64,000 nucleotides of DNA from Gambelia wislizenii. Lineage: Eukaryota > Chordata > Lepidosauria > Squamata > Crotaphytidae. The stretch covers positions 37,803,001-37,867,000 of the forward strand of contig JAUMIR010000011.1 in assembly GCA_030847615.1 (NCBI GenBank). Direction: 5' to 3'. The notes below the pieces were generated by a model, which saw only the letters and a list, made by a program, of their open reading frames with translations, made no database searches and had not been told where the DNA came from. Below, one piece after another: positions 1 to 13,117 of the stretch. A program made the position numbers and the translations under genes. Numbering within the stretch: the stretch's first letter is position 1; every line of letters begins with the position of its first letter.

Positions 1-1026
1 GGACAGAGGTGGCTGCGTACCCAGCTGGGCCACCTGAGCAGGGTGCCCTGAGCCCGTTGCCTTCAAAGCTGACAAGCTGGCTGTATTCTGAGGAGAGGCT
101 GCCATGGTAAAAGTGGAGGGCAAAGCACTGGCACTTGCTGACTCCAGCTGCTGCTGCTGCTGTTCCAAAGACTTTCTGAGAGGGTTAACCAGGCCCATCT
201 TGGTTTTGGAGGACTGTTCTCCCAGGAGCAGAAATGTCTGGCTGTTCAGCCTGCCTCCACTCTGTGGGAGGATGGGATCCATCTGTGTCATCATCACCTC
301 GCTGGGCGGTGGAGAGTCAGATGTCAGGAGAGCTTCCAGGGTCTGTGGGCCAGAGAAGTGGCCAGCAGAGCTGTGCAGAGAGATATCAACAGGGCTGAAG
401 AGGGAGCTGCTGAATGGCGAGGCCTGAGTAGTTGAACTCTGGCCCCGCAAGGGGAAGCTGGGGTTCCTCTGGCCCAGGCTGCTTGAAGACGGCTGCTGAG
501 CAGACAGCAGGGATGAGCTAGGTGACATCAGGTTCAGGCCATCAATGAGCTCCAACTCTTCTGTCACTGTGGGAGGGACATTGTTGGAGGCGCTGGAGTA
601 GACAAGGGAGGGGAGGAGCTCCTCATCTGCCAGGTCATCCTGCTCGGTCAGGATTGGAGAAAGCCGCACACTGATGTTGCTGGCATTGGAACTGGTCCGA
701 GGCCGGATGCTGGTCCATACGTCAGAGTCCTCGTTGCTCCGGGAAGAAGGGCTGCCGGGCCACTTGGGGGGGTATTGGGAGCCTGGGCTGTCGGCGGTAG
801 GCTCTGGAGCCACCTGCATGGCCGCCGCCGCTGCCTTCTTCTTGGAGGCTTTCCCTCGGACTTTGGCCAGCTTGCTGCTGTTGTCCATGGAGGCCGCTCT
901 CCTCCGTGGAGCCTTCCCACTCTTGCCGCCTTCTGGATTGAGCATCCACCAAGAGCTCTTCCCGGTCGCTTCGTTGTGCACTTTCATGAACTTGCTATGA
1001 AGGGAGAGGTTGTGTCGGATAGAGTT
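1..1026 (-). CDS. FOXO4: FOXO4 coding exon 2 (partial)
   Basis: The acceptor CCCCCAG|AAC is at 1027-1028, followed by [18 protein letters not shown] and a [18 protein letters not shown] stretch typical of the forkhead C-terminal half and nuclear localisation signal. Further on are the second and third AKT sites and [10 protein letters not shown] short glutamine run is encoded by CAG repeats near 145-163. No stop codon appears down to position 1, so the last part of the protein, including the conserved acidic end, is missing only because the window stops. Confidence 0.94.
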
Positions 1027-3986
1027 CTGGGGGAGAAAATAGAGAAAGGTACAGTGTTAATGTCAACCTTGTACACCAATGAGATCATTCTTCATCGTGG
1101 AGGCACTATGGGATGGAGATAGCACGGGAATAAGCTTTAGCGGGAAAACTCACCAAGATGCCAATAAACTTGCATAAATGTGCAGACTAGAGAAGGACAA
1201 GCCACCATAGACTTTTTTGCCCTGTTACCTCAGATATCCATGCAACAGCAAAGTAACCTGACTTTCCAGTATATAAAGCACCATTTATGGAGGAAGCCGG
1301 TGAGATCTGCTGGTCTTCCATTTAGGCGAAAGGTGGGGAAAATGCTGCTCATAGGCCATATACTGCTCCCCCCAACCCCATTGTTGTACCCAAAGTCACC
1401 CTCAGCTATTTTTTTTCCCAAAAAATGGGGGTTTAAGGCCCAAATCACTACAAAACACAAGGTTCATGCCTCCCCTAACCTCTTCCCCAAAGCAAAAACT
1501 CAGCTGAAACCCAAACAGAAGTAATACAGCATCTGTTCTGGTTGGGGGGGGGGAAATACTGGTGTAGCCACTGTGGGGAGTTCATGGGCGAAAAATGGCC
1601 CCATCTCTGGCCCAGCTGCCCACCCGATTTAAGTAGTTCAAGGTGCTTGAACTGCTTCTGACTTGACACCCCATTCAAGGCAAAAGGAACAAGGGAAGCA
1701 TAGTCAAGCAACAGGGTATCACAGGCCCCAAATGAGCCAGCAGTCCATCTAGGTAGTTGCTCCTTTTCTCCTTTGTACCCTCTTTATCCTTTACTCCTTC
1801 TCCCTTTCCAGATGTCTTCTTGCCACTCTTCTATCTCCACTGCACAATGAAGGCTGAAAAGCCTTCCTACGCTCAGCCTGTTAGCACTGGCTTCCAGCTA
1901 CCCAGGGACTGAGTATCAGTTCCTATTACCTCTTCGTGCCTCCGTTACTCATTTGCTTTGGGGTGATTTGTTGCACTTGTCATCTCACTTTGGGCTCATC
2001 ATGCAGCAGGGTGACCAGCTCAGATGTTGAACAATGCAGCAGTCAACATCAAACCATATTCCAAGTAGTGGTCAATAATGGGAGCTACAGGGCTACTGTT
2101 TTTAAGTCTAGCTTGATGGATAAATAAATCCCCCATCTTACTTTTCCAGCCAAGCCAAAGGGGAGCAGAAGACAACTGGGAAATATTAGCACACTTCTGA
2201 CCTTTGCTTTATCAGAGGTTTAGGCCCCTCTTCAAGCACGGCAGCCTTGCTGCATCCCAGGAATGCTGAACTGGCTTCCAAACCCGGCAGCACCCTATAT
2301 TACCAGATCACTGGTTGTGATGTAAATGATTGTGCAGGTAGCACTGTCAATTGACCACTGAGCCCAATGAGGGCTGCATAACCAGAATAACTGCATAACT
2401 TATGTTTCCCATTCAACAAGGCTGTTTTCCAAACCCTTTGGAAAAGCCATATAAGCCTGGAATCCTTTGGCTTCTGCAGATTTCCTCTGCACTAACGTCA
2501 AGAGGGAAAAAGAAACAAACCAAATCTCAGCCATGGCTGCTCTCAACTTAGAATAGGATGCTTATTTCCCCTCCCAGCGGTTTACAAGCTGTGAGCTGCT
2601 ATGCAATCCCACCCCATAGGGAGTTGACCAACCAGCTGACCAGCAACAACCCCCCCCCAATCCTCCCCAGAGGAATGACTGCTGTCTAATTGCATAACCA
2701 CAAGATTCAGAGTTACTTGAAACCATGAAGTTCGGAACAGCATGTAACTTCCTAGGAATAGTAGTACAGTTTTGTTTCTGGGTAACAAGCCTGGTCAGCC
2801 AGAACCACAGTGTGCTAAGCCTTGCGTCAAGAGATGTCCTTGGCCCAATAGCAGAACTGTTCTGGGACTCCAGGATGAAACCGTCAAGCCTTGGCTTCTC
2901 TACTGAAAAATCTTGAGGCATTTTGAAGCCTTTTGGATTTTAATACAGGCAGGAATGGCAGTGCAGGGAAAACGAAGGAGAAAAGCAGCGTGCACAGTAC
3001 TATGGGAGCCAATCACAGCTCAAAAGAATAGAGAAGGCTGCCTTATACCCAATGACCAAACTGCACACACAGAAGAAGGTCCCAGGTTTCTTCCACACCA
3101 AGGGCCCAAGCTTCAATCCATGGCATTTCCAGGTATTTCAAGGAAAGCATCCTGCCTGAAATTCTTGGAGAGCTGCTGCTGCTGCTGCTGCTGCCAGTCA
3201 GAGTCAACAAGGTTGGGCAAGATTGACCAAGGGTCTGATTCCACATAAAGCAGCTTCTTTTGCTCTGCATATGATCACCAGGCCACCTAGCTCAGCCTGG
3301 AGACTAACATTGGCTCTCAGGAGTCCCTGTCCTAGCTCCACTTGGAAGGATATGCCAGGTTTGAACTCAGGACCTTTAAAAATATAAATAAACAGCATGT
3401 GCTCAACCAGTCAACTACACTGTCTCTTCATATAAGAGCGTGGCCCTGGCTGCCCACACATTGAGCCATGGCTATCCCAACAATGACATTCTAACATCAT
3501 ATTAAAGTAGGACACGTGTCAGATTTCCTAAAAATGCTGAGTTCAAGATCTGCTCAGGCTCCACTAATGCTGATGACCACAGACAAAACAAAGGATGGGG
3601 AATGCACAGCCCTCAAGATGTGGTGAGAGTGCAACTTCTTTTATGCCTCACAATTGTTTAATGTGTCTAAGGTTGATGGGAGTTGTAGTCCAGCCAGATT
3701 CAGAGGTGCTCCATGTCTCCAACCACTACAGAGGAGCAAGCAGTCTTGGGGGAAAAAAATACACTTGGCAACAGGCCAAACAAGCAAAAAGCTTTGAGCC
3801 ACGTGGCTACATTCAGCCCTGTTTTTAACCAAACAATATTTAACGTAAATTGAGGGTTTACAGGCTCACAATTATTGAGCAAGTTGCCCAACACCCCAAC
3901 ACCCCCTCCCGCAAGTGTCAAAGTGCTTCCAACAGCACTTTCAGCCACACACAAGCCAAGACAGAGAACATCCTTTAAAACCACTT

Positions 3987-4043
<57 letters not shown>

Positions 4044-7000
4044 TTAGGACTTTTCTTGCTGGGGAGGCTAGTGAGAAACACTTCTCATGACTTCCCTAAA
4101 TCTATACACCAACCCATCCACCAGACCCCAAAAGCACAGCTTGGGTGAGTTGTCTAAATTTTCCACTTGTCATTTTCCCCTCTCTTTCTCTCTCTCTTTT
4201 TAAAGATAGCTTAGTTAAAAGGCCTTCGGATTGGTTTAACCTCTAGCTACCTAAAGCTAGCACAAATGTCTGAAAAGCACCAGGGGTCATGTTTCAATGA
4301 GGCCTCCTGGGGAAGACTGTGTCACAGGGCAGCTACCTCAAATGCCTCTCTGCCCACTGTTTGCCATCTGAACGCGGTGTCCATGTGCCTCATGAAGCCA
4401 CTTACAGGGAAACCAACTCCTTTTCTAATCACTTCCTGCCATGAAGCAGAGAGACACAGTTTCTGAATGTACAGGGCTCAAGCCATTGGGGGTTTTATAG
4501 GGTTTTTATCAGTGATTTCTGTTTGCTTTGGTGTTGCTACAGTTGTAGGCCCCATTTCATTCAAACAAGATTTACCCATCAGACAGTACAATCAATAGAA
4601 AGGGCTGAATCCAATTAGCATTTCTACCAGTGTACATAAGAACTGTACAGCTAGATCAGATGAATATATGGTAGGAGCTTAACACAATGTTCTAAAACAA
4701 ATTTGTTAGTATGCATGAATGATGAAGAAGTAAAATACTCAACAAACCACAGAGACACTTCTATGGTTGGAGTGCACATACATGAACGAGTGCAGCCCTG
4801 TTAGGTACTAAACTGAGTTTGGAAAATAGCCCCATCTCTATATATAATTCTCTTCGGTATGTTGTCTTTCCCAGTGTGCTGATTGGCTGCTCAGGAAACA
4901 CATCCAACCAATCACCACCCACATGCAAATTCCCTATCCACCTCACAATCCACTCCTGCCACTCAGTCTGTGGCCCAGATTCCAAAGTGTGGAATGCTAA
5001 GAAGGGGGGGAGGACGAAATTAAAAATCCACTGGCCTACCTTACAGGATTGCCATGTGGTCTATCGGGTGTTTGGGGGGGGGAGTTTATTAAAAGTGTAT
5101 GTTACACTGGGTACAGCTAGTTCAGCTTATCTTTCCTGTTTGTTAAGTATATGTATTTTGGAATATGCTTAACAGACCATTCAGTTTCACTGGGCAGGGA
5201 GGAGGAGCTGAACAGCTTTTTAAGTAATCTCATGGTGTCAGAGGGAGAAACCTTCACCAGGAATATAGCACTATAACAGTGTAGTGTGATAGGGCCCTAA
5301 GTGCCACTGAATAATAATGCAGCTTCTGCTTCATGATTAACACATACAAACACACTCTACGTTTATGCTTCTTTCACTACTGCTGCTGTTGTTTCTTGAA
5401 TATGCGCTGCCCTGGAAGTCTACTGGTATCCATCACAAGTAAATGTTATTTTGATAGCACCAGCTGACTGACTGCCTCTCCCAGAGAAGTTTTTAAAATG
5501 TCAGTGTGGTGGCACCCATTTGGACTTGCTCAAACGCTCCAAGGATTTGGCAGTATGCTAGGGGCAAGCTGTCCTCACCAGGACAGACAGGAAATGATGG
5601 TTTTTATTAAAGTTTGACGTGCCAGATGCTCAGACTTTCCTAGGAGGAATGGAAGACGCCTCCTGTATCAAATTTCAAGCTCCTGCCTGCCTCAGGCCAA
5701 GGAAGATGCCTGGCCTCTCCAAGCGAAGCTGGATGAGAGTCAAGACTGGAAAGGACCCAGCCTCTGCTTATGAATGCAATGCCATGTAGAAAGCATGTGG
5801 AAGCAAAGCAGCACAGCTGGGGGATGATGGGAGTTGCATTCTAACATATCTGGAGGCCACCCGGCTGGAAAGGTTTATGACACGGGGCAGGAAGGGAGAA
5901 GTGGCAGCAAGGGCAACAGGTGACCACAAATAAACAGAGATGAGAAGACCCAGAAAGATATCAGGGAGAAAAAATATATATCTCCCCCACTGCAAAAGAC
6001 CTCCCCTCCCTGCCATTTACTAGTGGTAGTACACAGTTTGCTTCCTCTCCCCTAATGCATTCATTTTCCTTCTTAAAAAAACAGCAACCCATGGCTTGAA
6101 CACTTTCAGAAGTTTTACACTTCTGCGGGTAGTTCATGTACTTAAACTCTGCAATGGTAGGAAATGAAAATAAGGGAAGGGAGCAATGGAGATCATGAGG
6201 GCCTGACTCGCCTAAAGGCACCAGATCCTGTCTGATCTTGGAAGCTAAGCAGGGTCAATCTTAGTTGGTACTTGGATGAGAGACCATCACCACTGATTTC
6301 CAAGTGCTGTAGGTTATATTTCATAGAAGGAACTGGCAAAACCACCTCTGAGTATTCCTGCCTAAGAAAACCATTAAAAAAATATCCATATGAGTCTGCC
6401 TTTGAAGGGCATTCAGAAAGCGCAGTTGGTTCAGAATGCTGCAGACCAATCTGTTGATCAACAGTGGTTACAGGGAACATGAAACTCCCTGTGGTAACAC
6501 TTCCAAGCACAGTTTAAAACCCTGGTTATGACCTATGAAGCTCCAGCTTATCTGAAGGACCATATCTTCTCATGTAACCCTGCCAGGGTTTTAAGAAGCG
6601 ATGTGGGTTTTCTGGGAAAAGTAGAAGCTGAGAACTCTGGAAAAATTCCTAGTGGCCTAAATAATGTTATCTGATTTAACACATTTGGCATAATTATTAT
6701 ATCCAATCATATTCAAGCTTTCTGTGGAAATTATTTCACTGGAATTTTATAATAATGTAAAGAGAACAAGCTATACTTCCCTTACATTTAACAAATGACT
6801 ATATCTGAAAGAACACTGTAAGGACACATACCTAGTGAGAGCTGTACCTGATATATCTTGTATCAATCATTTAACTTTCTTTTGCTGAGGTATAACTGTA
6901 ATATCTTCAGCTTCACTCAGTCACTCTCTGTACTATGCACCAGAAGCATTTCAAGCTGAGAAAAAAAACCTGATTCAGTACAACTAGTTGAACATTTTAT

Positions 7001-8658
7001 GTGGGTATTTCACTAAGGGATAGATTTGAGTTTATGGGCAGAGGCAAATCATCACATTTTGTCTTGACCACTGGTACTTGTGACTGAGAAGCAGAAGGCC
7101 TTGTGAAACAGAAACAAGCTTAGAAGCATATTCGTTCACCTGTTCCTCTGAGCACTAGGTTTTGAAAATGTTTGTCTCCTTAGAAAAGTAACTACATAGA
7201 AGTTCCTACGTTTAGCTCGTCAACATGACTGACTGCAGTACAACAGCACAACTACGGATAACTGTAGAGATGTTTTGTAGAGATCATAGAATCATAGAAT
7301 CATAGAATTGTAGAGTTGGAATGGAAAATTTTCTGTGGAAAAATATAACACCCCTTACCTATGTTTTTAAGTCCTGCAAGAGAGATCCTTCTTTCAGTCC
7401 CACCACCTTCAAAGAGATGCTCCAGAATGACAGAATTCCTGTCCTAGAGAGATTAGGTTAGACCCATCCTTGTTGCCCTTCCACTGACCAGCACAGGCCT
7501 TTTCGTTCAAAAAAAAAAAACTTAGGGAACTGGGTTTAAATAGGTGAGATGGACTTCTAAATGGTGTTTTAAAGTCTTTTATTGCACGCTTTAAATTAAT
7601 GTGTATTTTTATATTTATAACCTGCTGTGTTTTACTGAGATGGTTTACTATGTGGTAGGCCACTTTGCATGCCAACCTTGGGAGAAAGGAGGGATACAAT
7701 CAATAAGACAAAATATTAAATCCAGCCATTACCCAGAGCTGTGTCCAACCAGAAGTGAAGCACACAAATTCTCTTACCAGTCAGAGCTGATGTAGAAGCA
7801 GTTATTAACATGAGCTAAGCTGAAGACTAGTCTTAAACGGAATACTGTACTAGGTAAAAGGGGGCCAGAGAATCTAAGTTTGCCAGCTAGTGGCTGAAAG
7901 AAATGCAACGCTTGCCAGTTTTAAGATCCTGCCTCCACCTCTGCAGCTGCCGGGCAACCTCTGCACAAGCTCCCTTCAGGGGAAACAGCTCCTTGCAGGA
8001 ACTGGCAGCAACTACAGTGAGGCCTTCCAGATAATTCAACAGGGTTGCAAAGAGCAGGCAGTGTACACAGTGTGAGATGGGAGTGGGAAAGTGCCCTCTG
8101 GGACTCTGAACCCAAATGGCTCTGGGGTGGGGCATGTTTGTCCTGTTCTCCTTCAGTTAAGCACACCCTGTTTTTAATCTATAGCACTTGCTCAGGAACA
8201 GGCAAGGTTGACAACACCTCTCAGAGAAGACGTTCTCTATGGATTCTCTAGGAAGGATACTCAGAGGTGTTACTGAAACAGGACTGTGCTAGCTGTATCC
8301 ATGCTCTCATCTCTCTTTGTAACCTGTGCCATCCTGCTTTCTCCACCCTCTTTGGCCACAGGTCATCTCAGAGGTGCTTCCCCTCCTATTCCCTTGATTT
8401 CCGAAAGTACAACATTTGTAAAAGCTTTGTTCTCCCAGATCTTCTGCACTGTACCTCACGCCGAGCTAGAACTTGCCCTGGGTGAGATTCCAGTAGGCTG
8501 GGAAGTAGTAAATTCCATGTCAACAACAAACCTTTACAGCACTGTAAGAGCCAGAGACCAGAATCCAATGAGGTACAGTGAGCCCTTGGTATCTGCTGGG
8601 GTTTGGTTCCAGGAGTCCCCGTGGATAGCAAAATCCATGGATGGTCAAGTCCCATTAC

Positions 8659-8697
<39 letters not shown>

Positions 8698-11600
8698 CTT
8701 TTCTTCACAAACAAAGATTCAGGAAGGACTCATCCCGTGCTTTCTGCAAGCGCGCTGATGACTAAAAAGGCCAATCCAAGATAGACAAGTCCGGTTGCAG
8801 AAAGCATAGCAGAAGGTCTCCTTGGGTGATGTTTCCGGGTTGTGATTCTTTCTGCGTTGTCGTTTCTCTTCAAGACTTGTTCAGCGTGAGTTCTCAAATA
8901 CATACAATGGAATAGTAAAAGGGTGGCTCTTATATAACATGGCAAACAGCAAGGTTTGCTTTTTAGATTAAAAAAAAAAATATTTTCAAGCCATAGGTGG
9001 TGGAATCCATGGATACCAAATCTGTAGATAAGGAGGGCTGACTGTAATTCTAACAGATGCCACTCCTTCTGCCAGCACCTGCAGCCCTTTCTTCTGCAGC
9101 CCCCCCACCACCACCACCAAACACCCTAAAGCTCTGCTCTGGAGGACTGGGAAACCCTCTGGAGCAGAGCTTAGGTGCTGGAGAGGGCTGCAGGAGAAGA
9201 GGAAAGGAAAGGAAGTCCCAATTCAGGACACCACTGCATGCCTTGCAGGAAGAAATAAATCATCATCATCACCCCCACGATGGCTAGAAACAAACCCAAA
9301 TACACAGGAATTATTTAAATAAAACAGAGACTGGAACACGGAGCAATGGGTGCAAGCTCCAGGAACAGAGATTCCACCTCAACATGAGGAGGAACTTTTT
9401 GACCGTAAGAGCTGTTCGGCAGTGGAACACACTCCCTCAGAGCATGGAGGGGTCTCCTTCCTTGGAGGTCTTTAAACAGAGGCTGGATGGCCATCTGTCG
9501 GGGATGCTTTGATCGTGATTTCCTGCGTGGAAGAATGGGGTTGGACTGGATGGCCCTCGTGGTCTCTTCCAACTCTGCAATTCTATGATTCTAGGGGTGA
9601 GGAGGCCAATTTAAATCAAGTTTTCCCAAGATATGTCAAGTATTTCACAAACAATGGTGCAACTGCGACTACAAAACCACTTTGATTTACAAACCGATTA
9701 GAGTGTTATTCCCATTGTCTTATTCTTACAACCAGCTCTTACATGTCTTTATTGCACCATGTAGATTTTGCATGCTTTCCAATTTTTTAACCAAATGTCT
9801 TTAATATATTCCCATACAGAGACTCTTATAACCAGCACTCCCAGATGTTGGGAATATAGGAACTGGCCACAGGGGCAATCTCATCTTTTCTTCTTTACAC
9901 TCTCTTGCAGGGATCTTCCAAGGACCCAGGCCTCTGTGGCCTAGAAGCCCTATACTTTCAGAGCTACTTCCTGCTTTTACCGAGCTGCATCATCACAAGA
10001 ACAACATAGCAGACCAATGTGAAATTCCCATCACAGACAGGCAGAAGAAGTAAGGTCTGGGCAGACTAAAGCAATGCATTGTTATGACATAAAAATGAAA
10101 TATTTTTGTTTTCTAGGTAGAGTGTAAATATCCACATTCAAGACATGACCAAACCAATTTTACATTTTATACAGAAAAGCCTCCACTGATTCGCTGGACG
10201 TGACTAGAGGATTCCATTTAGATATTAACATTTGGACAAAGGTAGTTATGATCAGATTACATAACATTAACTTAGGTACTATGAGAGAAATGTAATACTT
10301 ATACAGGTTTTTAAAATCTGGGCTGTTTGTTGTTGTTGTTGTTTTTAAAGACTGATTTTTATTTATTCAGTTTCTATCCATAGTACCTACCTGAGCTGCT
10401 TCAGAGCTTCTTACAAGACACTACACTTCCTCCTGCATTTAACACAGCCTTGTATTTACATACGAGCCCAACAGCTATAGGCAACCAGGTCCTGCATGAA
10501 TATGAGTGAATGTACTGGTAGTGGAGGGACATTACTCTCAACGTAAGGAGGAAACTCTGTTCCTTTTGTCCCAGCCTCCAACCGCCTAGTAAGAATCATA
10601 GAATCATAGAATCATAGAATTGCAGAGTTGGAAGAGACCACAAGGGCCATCCAGTCCAACCCCCCTGCCACGCAGGAAATCTTGATCAAAGCATCCCCGA
10701 CAGATGGCCATCCAGCCTCTGTTTAAAGACCTCCAAGGAAGGAGACCCCACCACGCTCCAAGTTCGCTCCACTGCCGAACAGCTCTGACTGTCAAAAAGT
10801 TATTATTATTATCTTCATTTCAGAATCTTCCAGCTGTTACTGACTGGAGTTTTGGATCATGAATGATTCAGATTCTACCAAAGAATCTAGGAATCAGTGA
10901 GGCAGCATCAGGAAATGCAACACGCTCCAAGATGTGTCATTTTCTGTCACTGTGCTACTGTGATTCTATGGCAATTTATTTCAGACGTTTTGGCATTCCA
11001 CTTGGAATTCCTCCCAGAGTAGCTCTCCTTACTGGACCTTCAGTTGTTCTCTTTCCCCAGAGATCCAGAATTTCAATTTCTAAGTGTCATCTTTTCCCTG
11101 TCTTTGCCTTCAATCCTTCCGTCCCTCAGACCGTATCATGATCACCATCACCGCCACCACCACTGCTGCTGGCTAGTAATTTTTTGTGGCCTTATTTACA
11201 AGGTCTGGTATATATATTTACAAAAGCTGGCTTGTTAGAAAGTAGTGCTCAAAGCAGGAAGGTCACTGCCCCAGGGTTTATCTCTGTGGCTTCCCACCCA
11301 GGAGTGCAAATCTTCTCATTGGCCCCTGTCAACTTTCTGAAAAAACACAACCACACAACCCCCCCCCCATGCAGAAAAACCATCAAGTGAAGAACCTTCC
11401 ACTCCAGTCTAGAGAGCAACACACAAGGACATTCAAAACCTCAGCAGAAATGTGGACGGGTCTTCTTTGGCATGTCCAGGATGTGCCCAGCATCTCAAAA
11501 AGGATGCCTAGAAAAGCCCTCTAGCTTGATTGAAGACATAGATGTTGCTAGTTTGGAAATAAATGATGGGAAATTAAGAGGACTGCATGTATTTTGCAAG

Positions 11601-13074
11601 CTCTGGTAAGATCTACTACCTGGGTGTAATTCAGCACCCCAAGTGCTGGTCTCTCATCAGAAATCCACAGCCACAACACAAATCTCCCAGAGGATGTTTC
11701 TTTTCCTTTCACTTGACAGACACAGAACATTCAAAGGCAGAGTGATTAACACAGTGGCTCACAACCAGCAACATGAAAATTACATGGGAGCCAAACAGGA
11801 CGACTCCATCAATTTACCTGGACATCTTTTTCCCTTTTCAACCTCATTAACCTCAAATTATACAGAGAAACTGAAAAGAAATCCCAGATCTAGCATCTAC
11901 CAATATCCAAGCACTCTGCCAATATTATATAGAACACATCTCTTAAAAGATTATGGAGATATAATATGTTAGCCCATATCCTTCTATTTGGCAAAGTGAA
12001 AAATTTGGGATTATGGAAAGCCTTTTAACTATCCCCTCCTCCTCCCCCCCCAAAAAAAAACACCTGTTGGGGAGAGGCCTGGCAAAGGATCAAGAATTAC
12101 AAGCTCCAGATCAAAATAATTCCTCACTGCCAAAGGACATGTTTCAGCTGCATCTCAGGCAAGACCTCTTTTTTAATTGTCTAACCATACAAGGACGTGC
12201 TGCAGAGTAAAAGATAGCCAAAAGCAGTAAGAAACTGTTCAGAAAGCGCCTGCACATCTCTCATTAATTCCAACACTCAGTAATTCAACATCTCCCCTTA
12301 AGTGTGAAAACATGTGGATAAAGACTAGGCCCTATTTGGTGGTTTCATGTTTGGTTTTTGCATGAAGCCTGTCAGGCATCTCTCTCTTTATTTATATCCT
12401 ACTTTCCCCTCAAAATTGGAACATCCACAAACAAATCCGTGCACCTCAGAATAGCCAGCATGGTAATGATAAACAAATCAATGGAGCCCAACAACAACCA
12501 CCACCTTTATTTATAACACCCTTTCCACCAAAGGGTGGAACATCAAACATATAAAACCAAAGACAATAAAACATTACACTATAAATATACATAAAATCCC
12601 AACATCCCACCAGTCACTACCCATCTCAGCAACTTCAGGCACCAACAGCCTAATTTGGCAAATCAATATATACCCCTAAACCCTTGAGATGGGGCAAGAA
12701 AGAGGAACAGGTAGTTGTGCTGGGCTGAGAGGCAGATTTTGTCGACACTTCCAGTAATGGCCAAAGATGGCAAAGGCAGCCATGAGATTAAAGCAATCCT
12801 ACAATCTCAGGCTTTTTTTTTTTTTTTTTTTTACCATTTTAAGCACAAGCTCTTAAAAGGTGGATAATTCATGCATGTGGTGCTATTCTGGGAATTGGAA
12901 GAGACATGGGGGAGGGCTACAGTTCTCCCATCTGAAGCCACTAAAAGAGCCAACTCCCTTTACGACTGTCATTTCACATTTTTAGAACAAAATAAGGCTC
13001 GTATTGGAAAGAAAGAGTCTTCTTTTTGAATGCCTTTTTAGCCCTACTGAGTTTCCTCATAGCAGGGTAGTCAT

Positions 13075-13117
<43 letters not shown>

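Noticed and set aside
6205..6300. 5S rRNA gene
   Set aside because: Only the inner part of 5S is present, it is diverged, and it continues into a SINE body.
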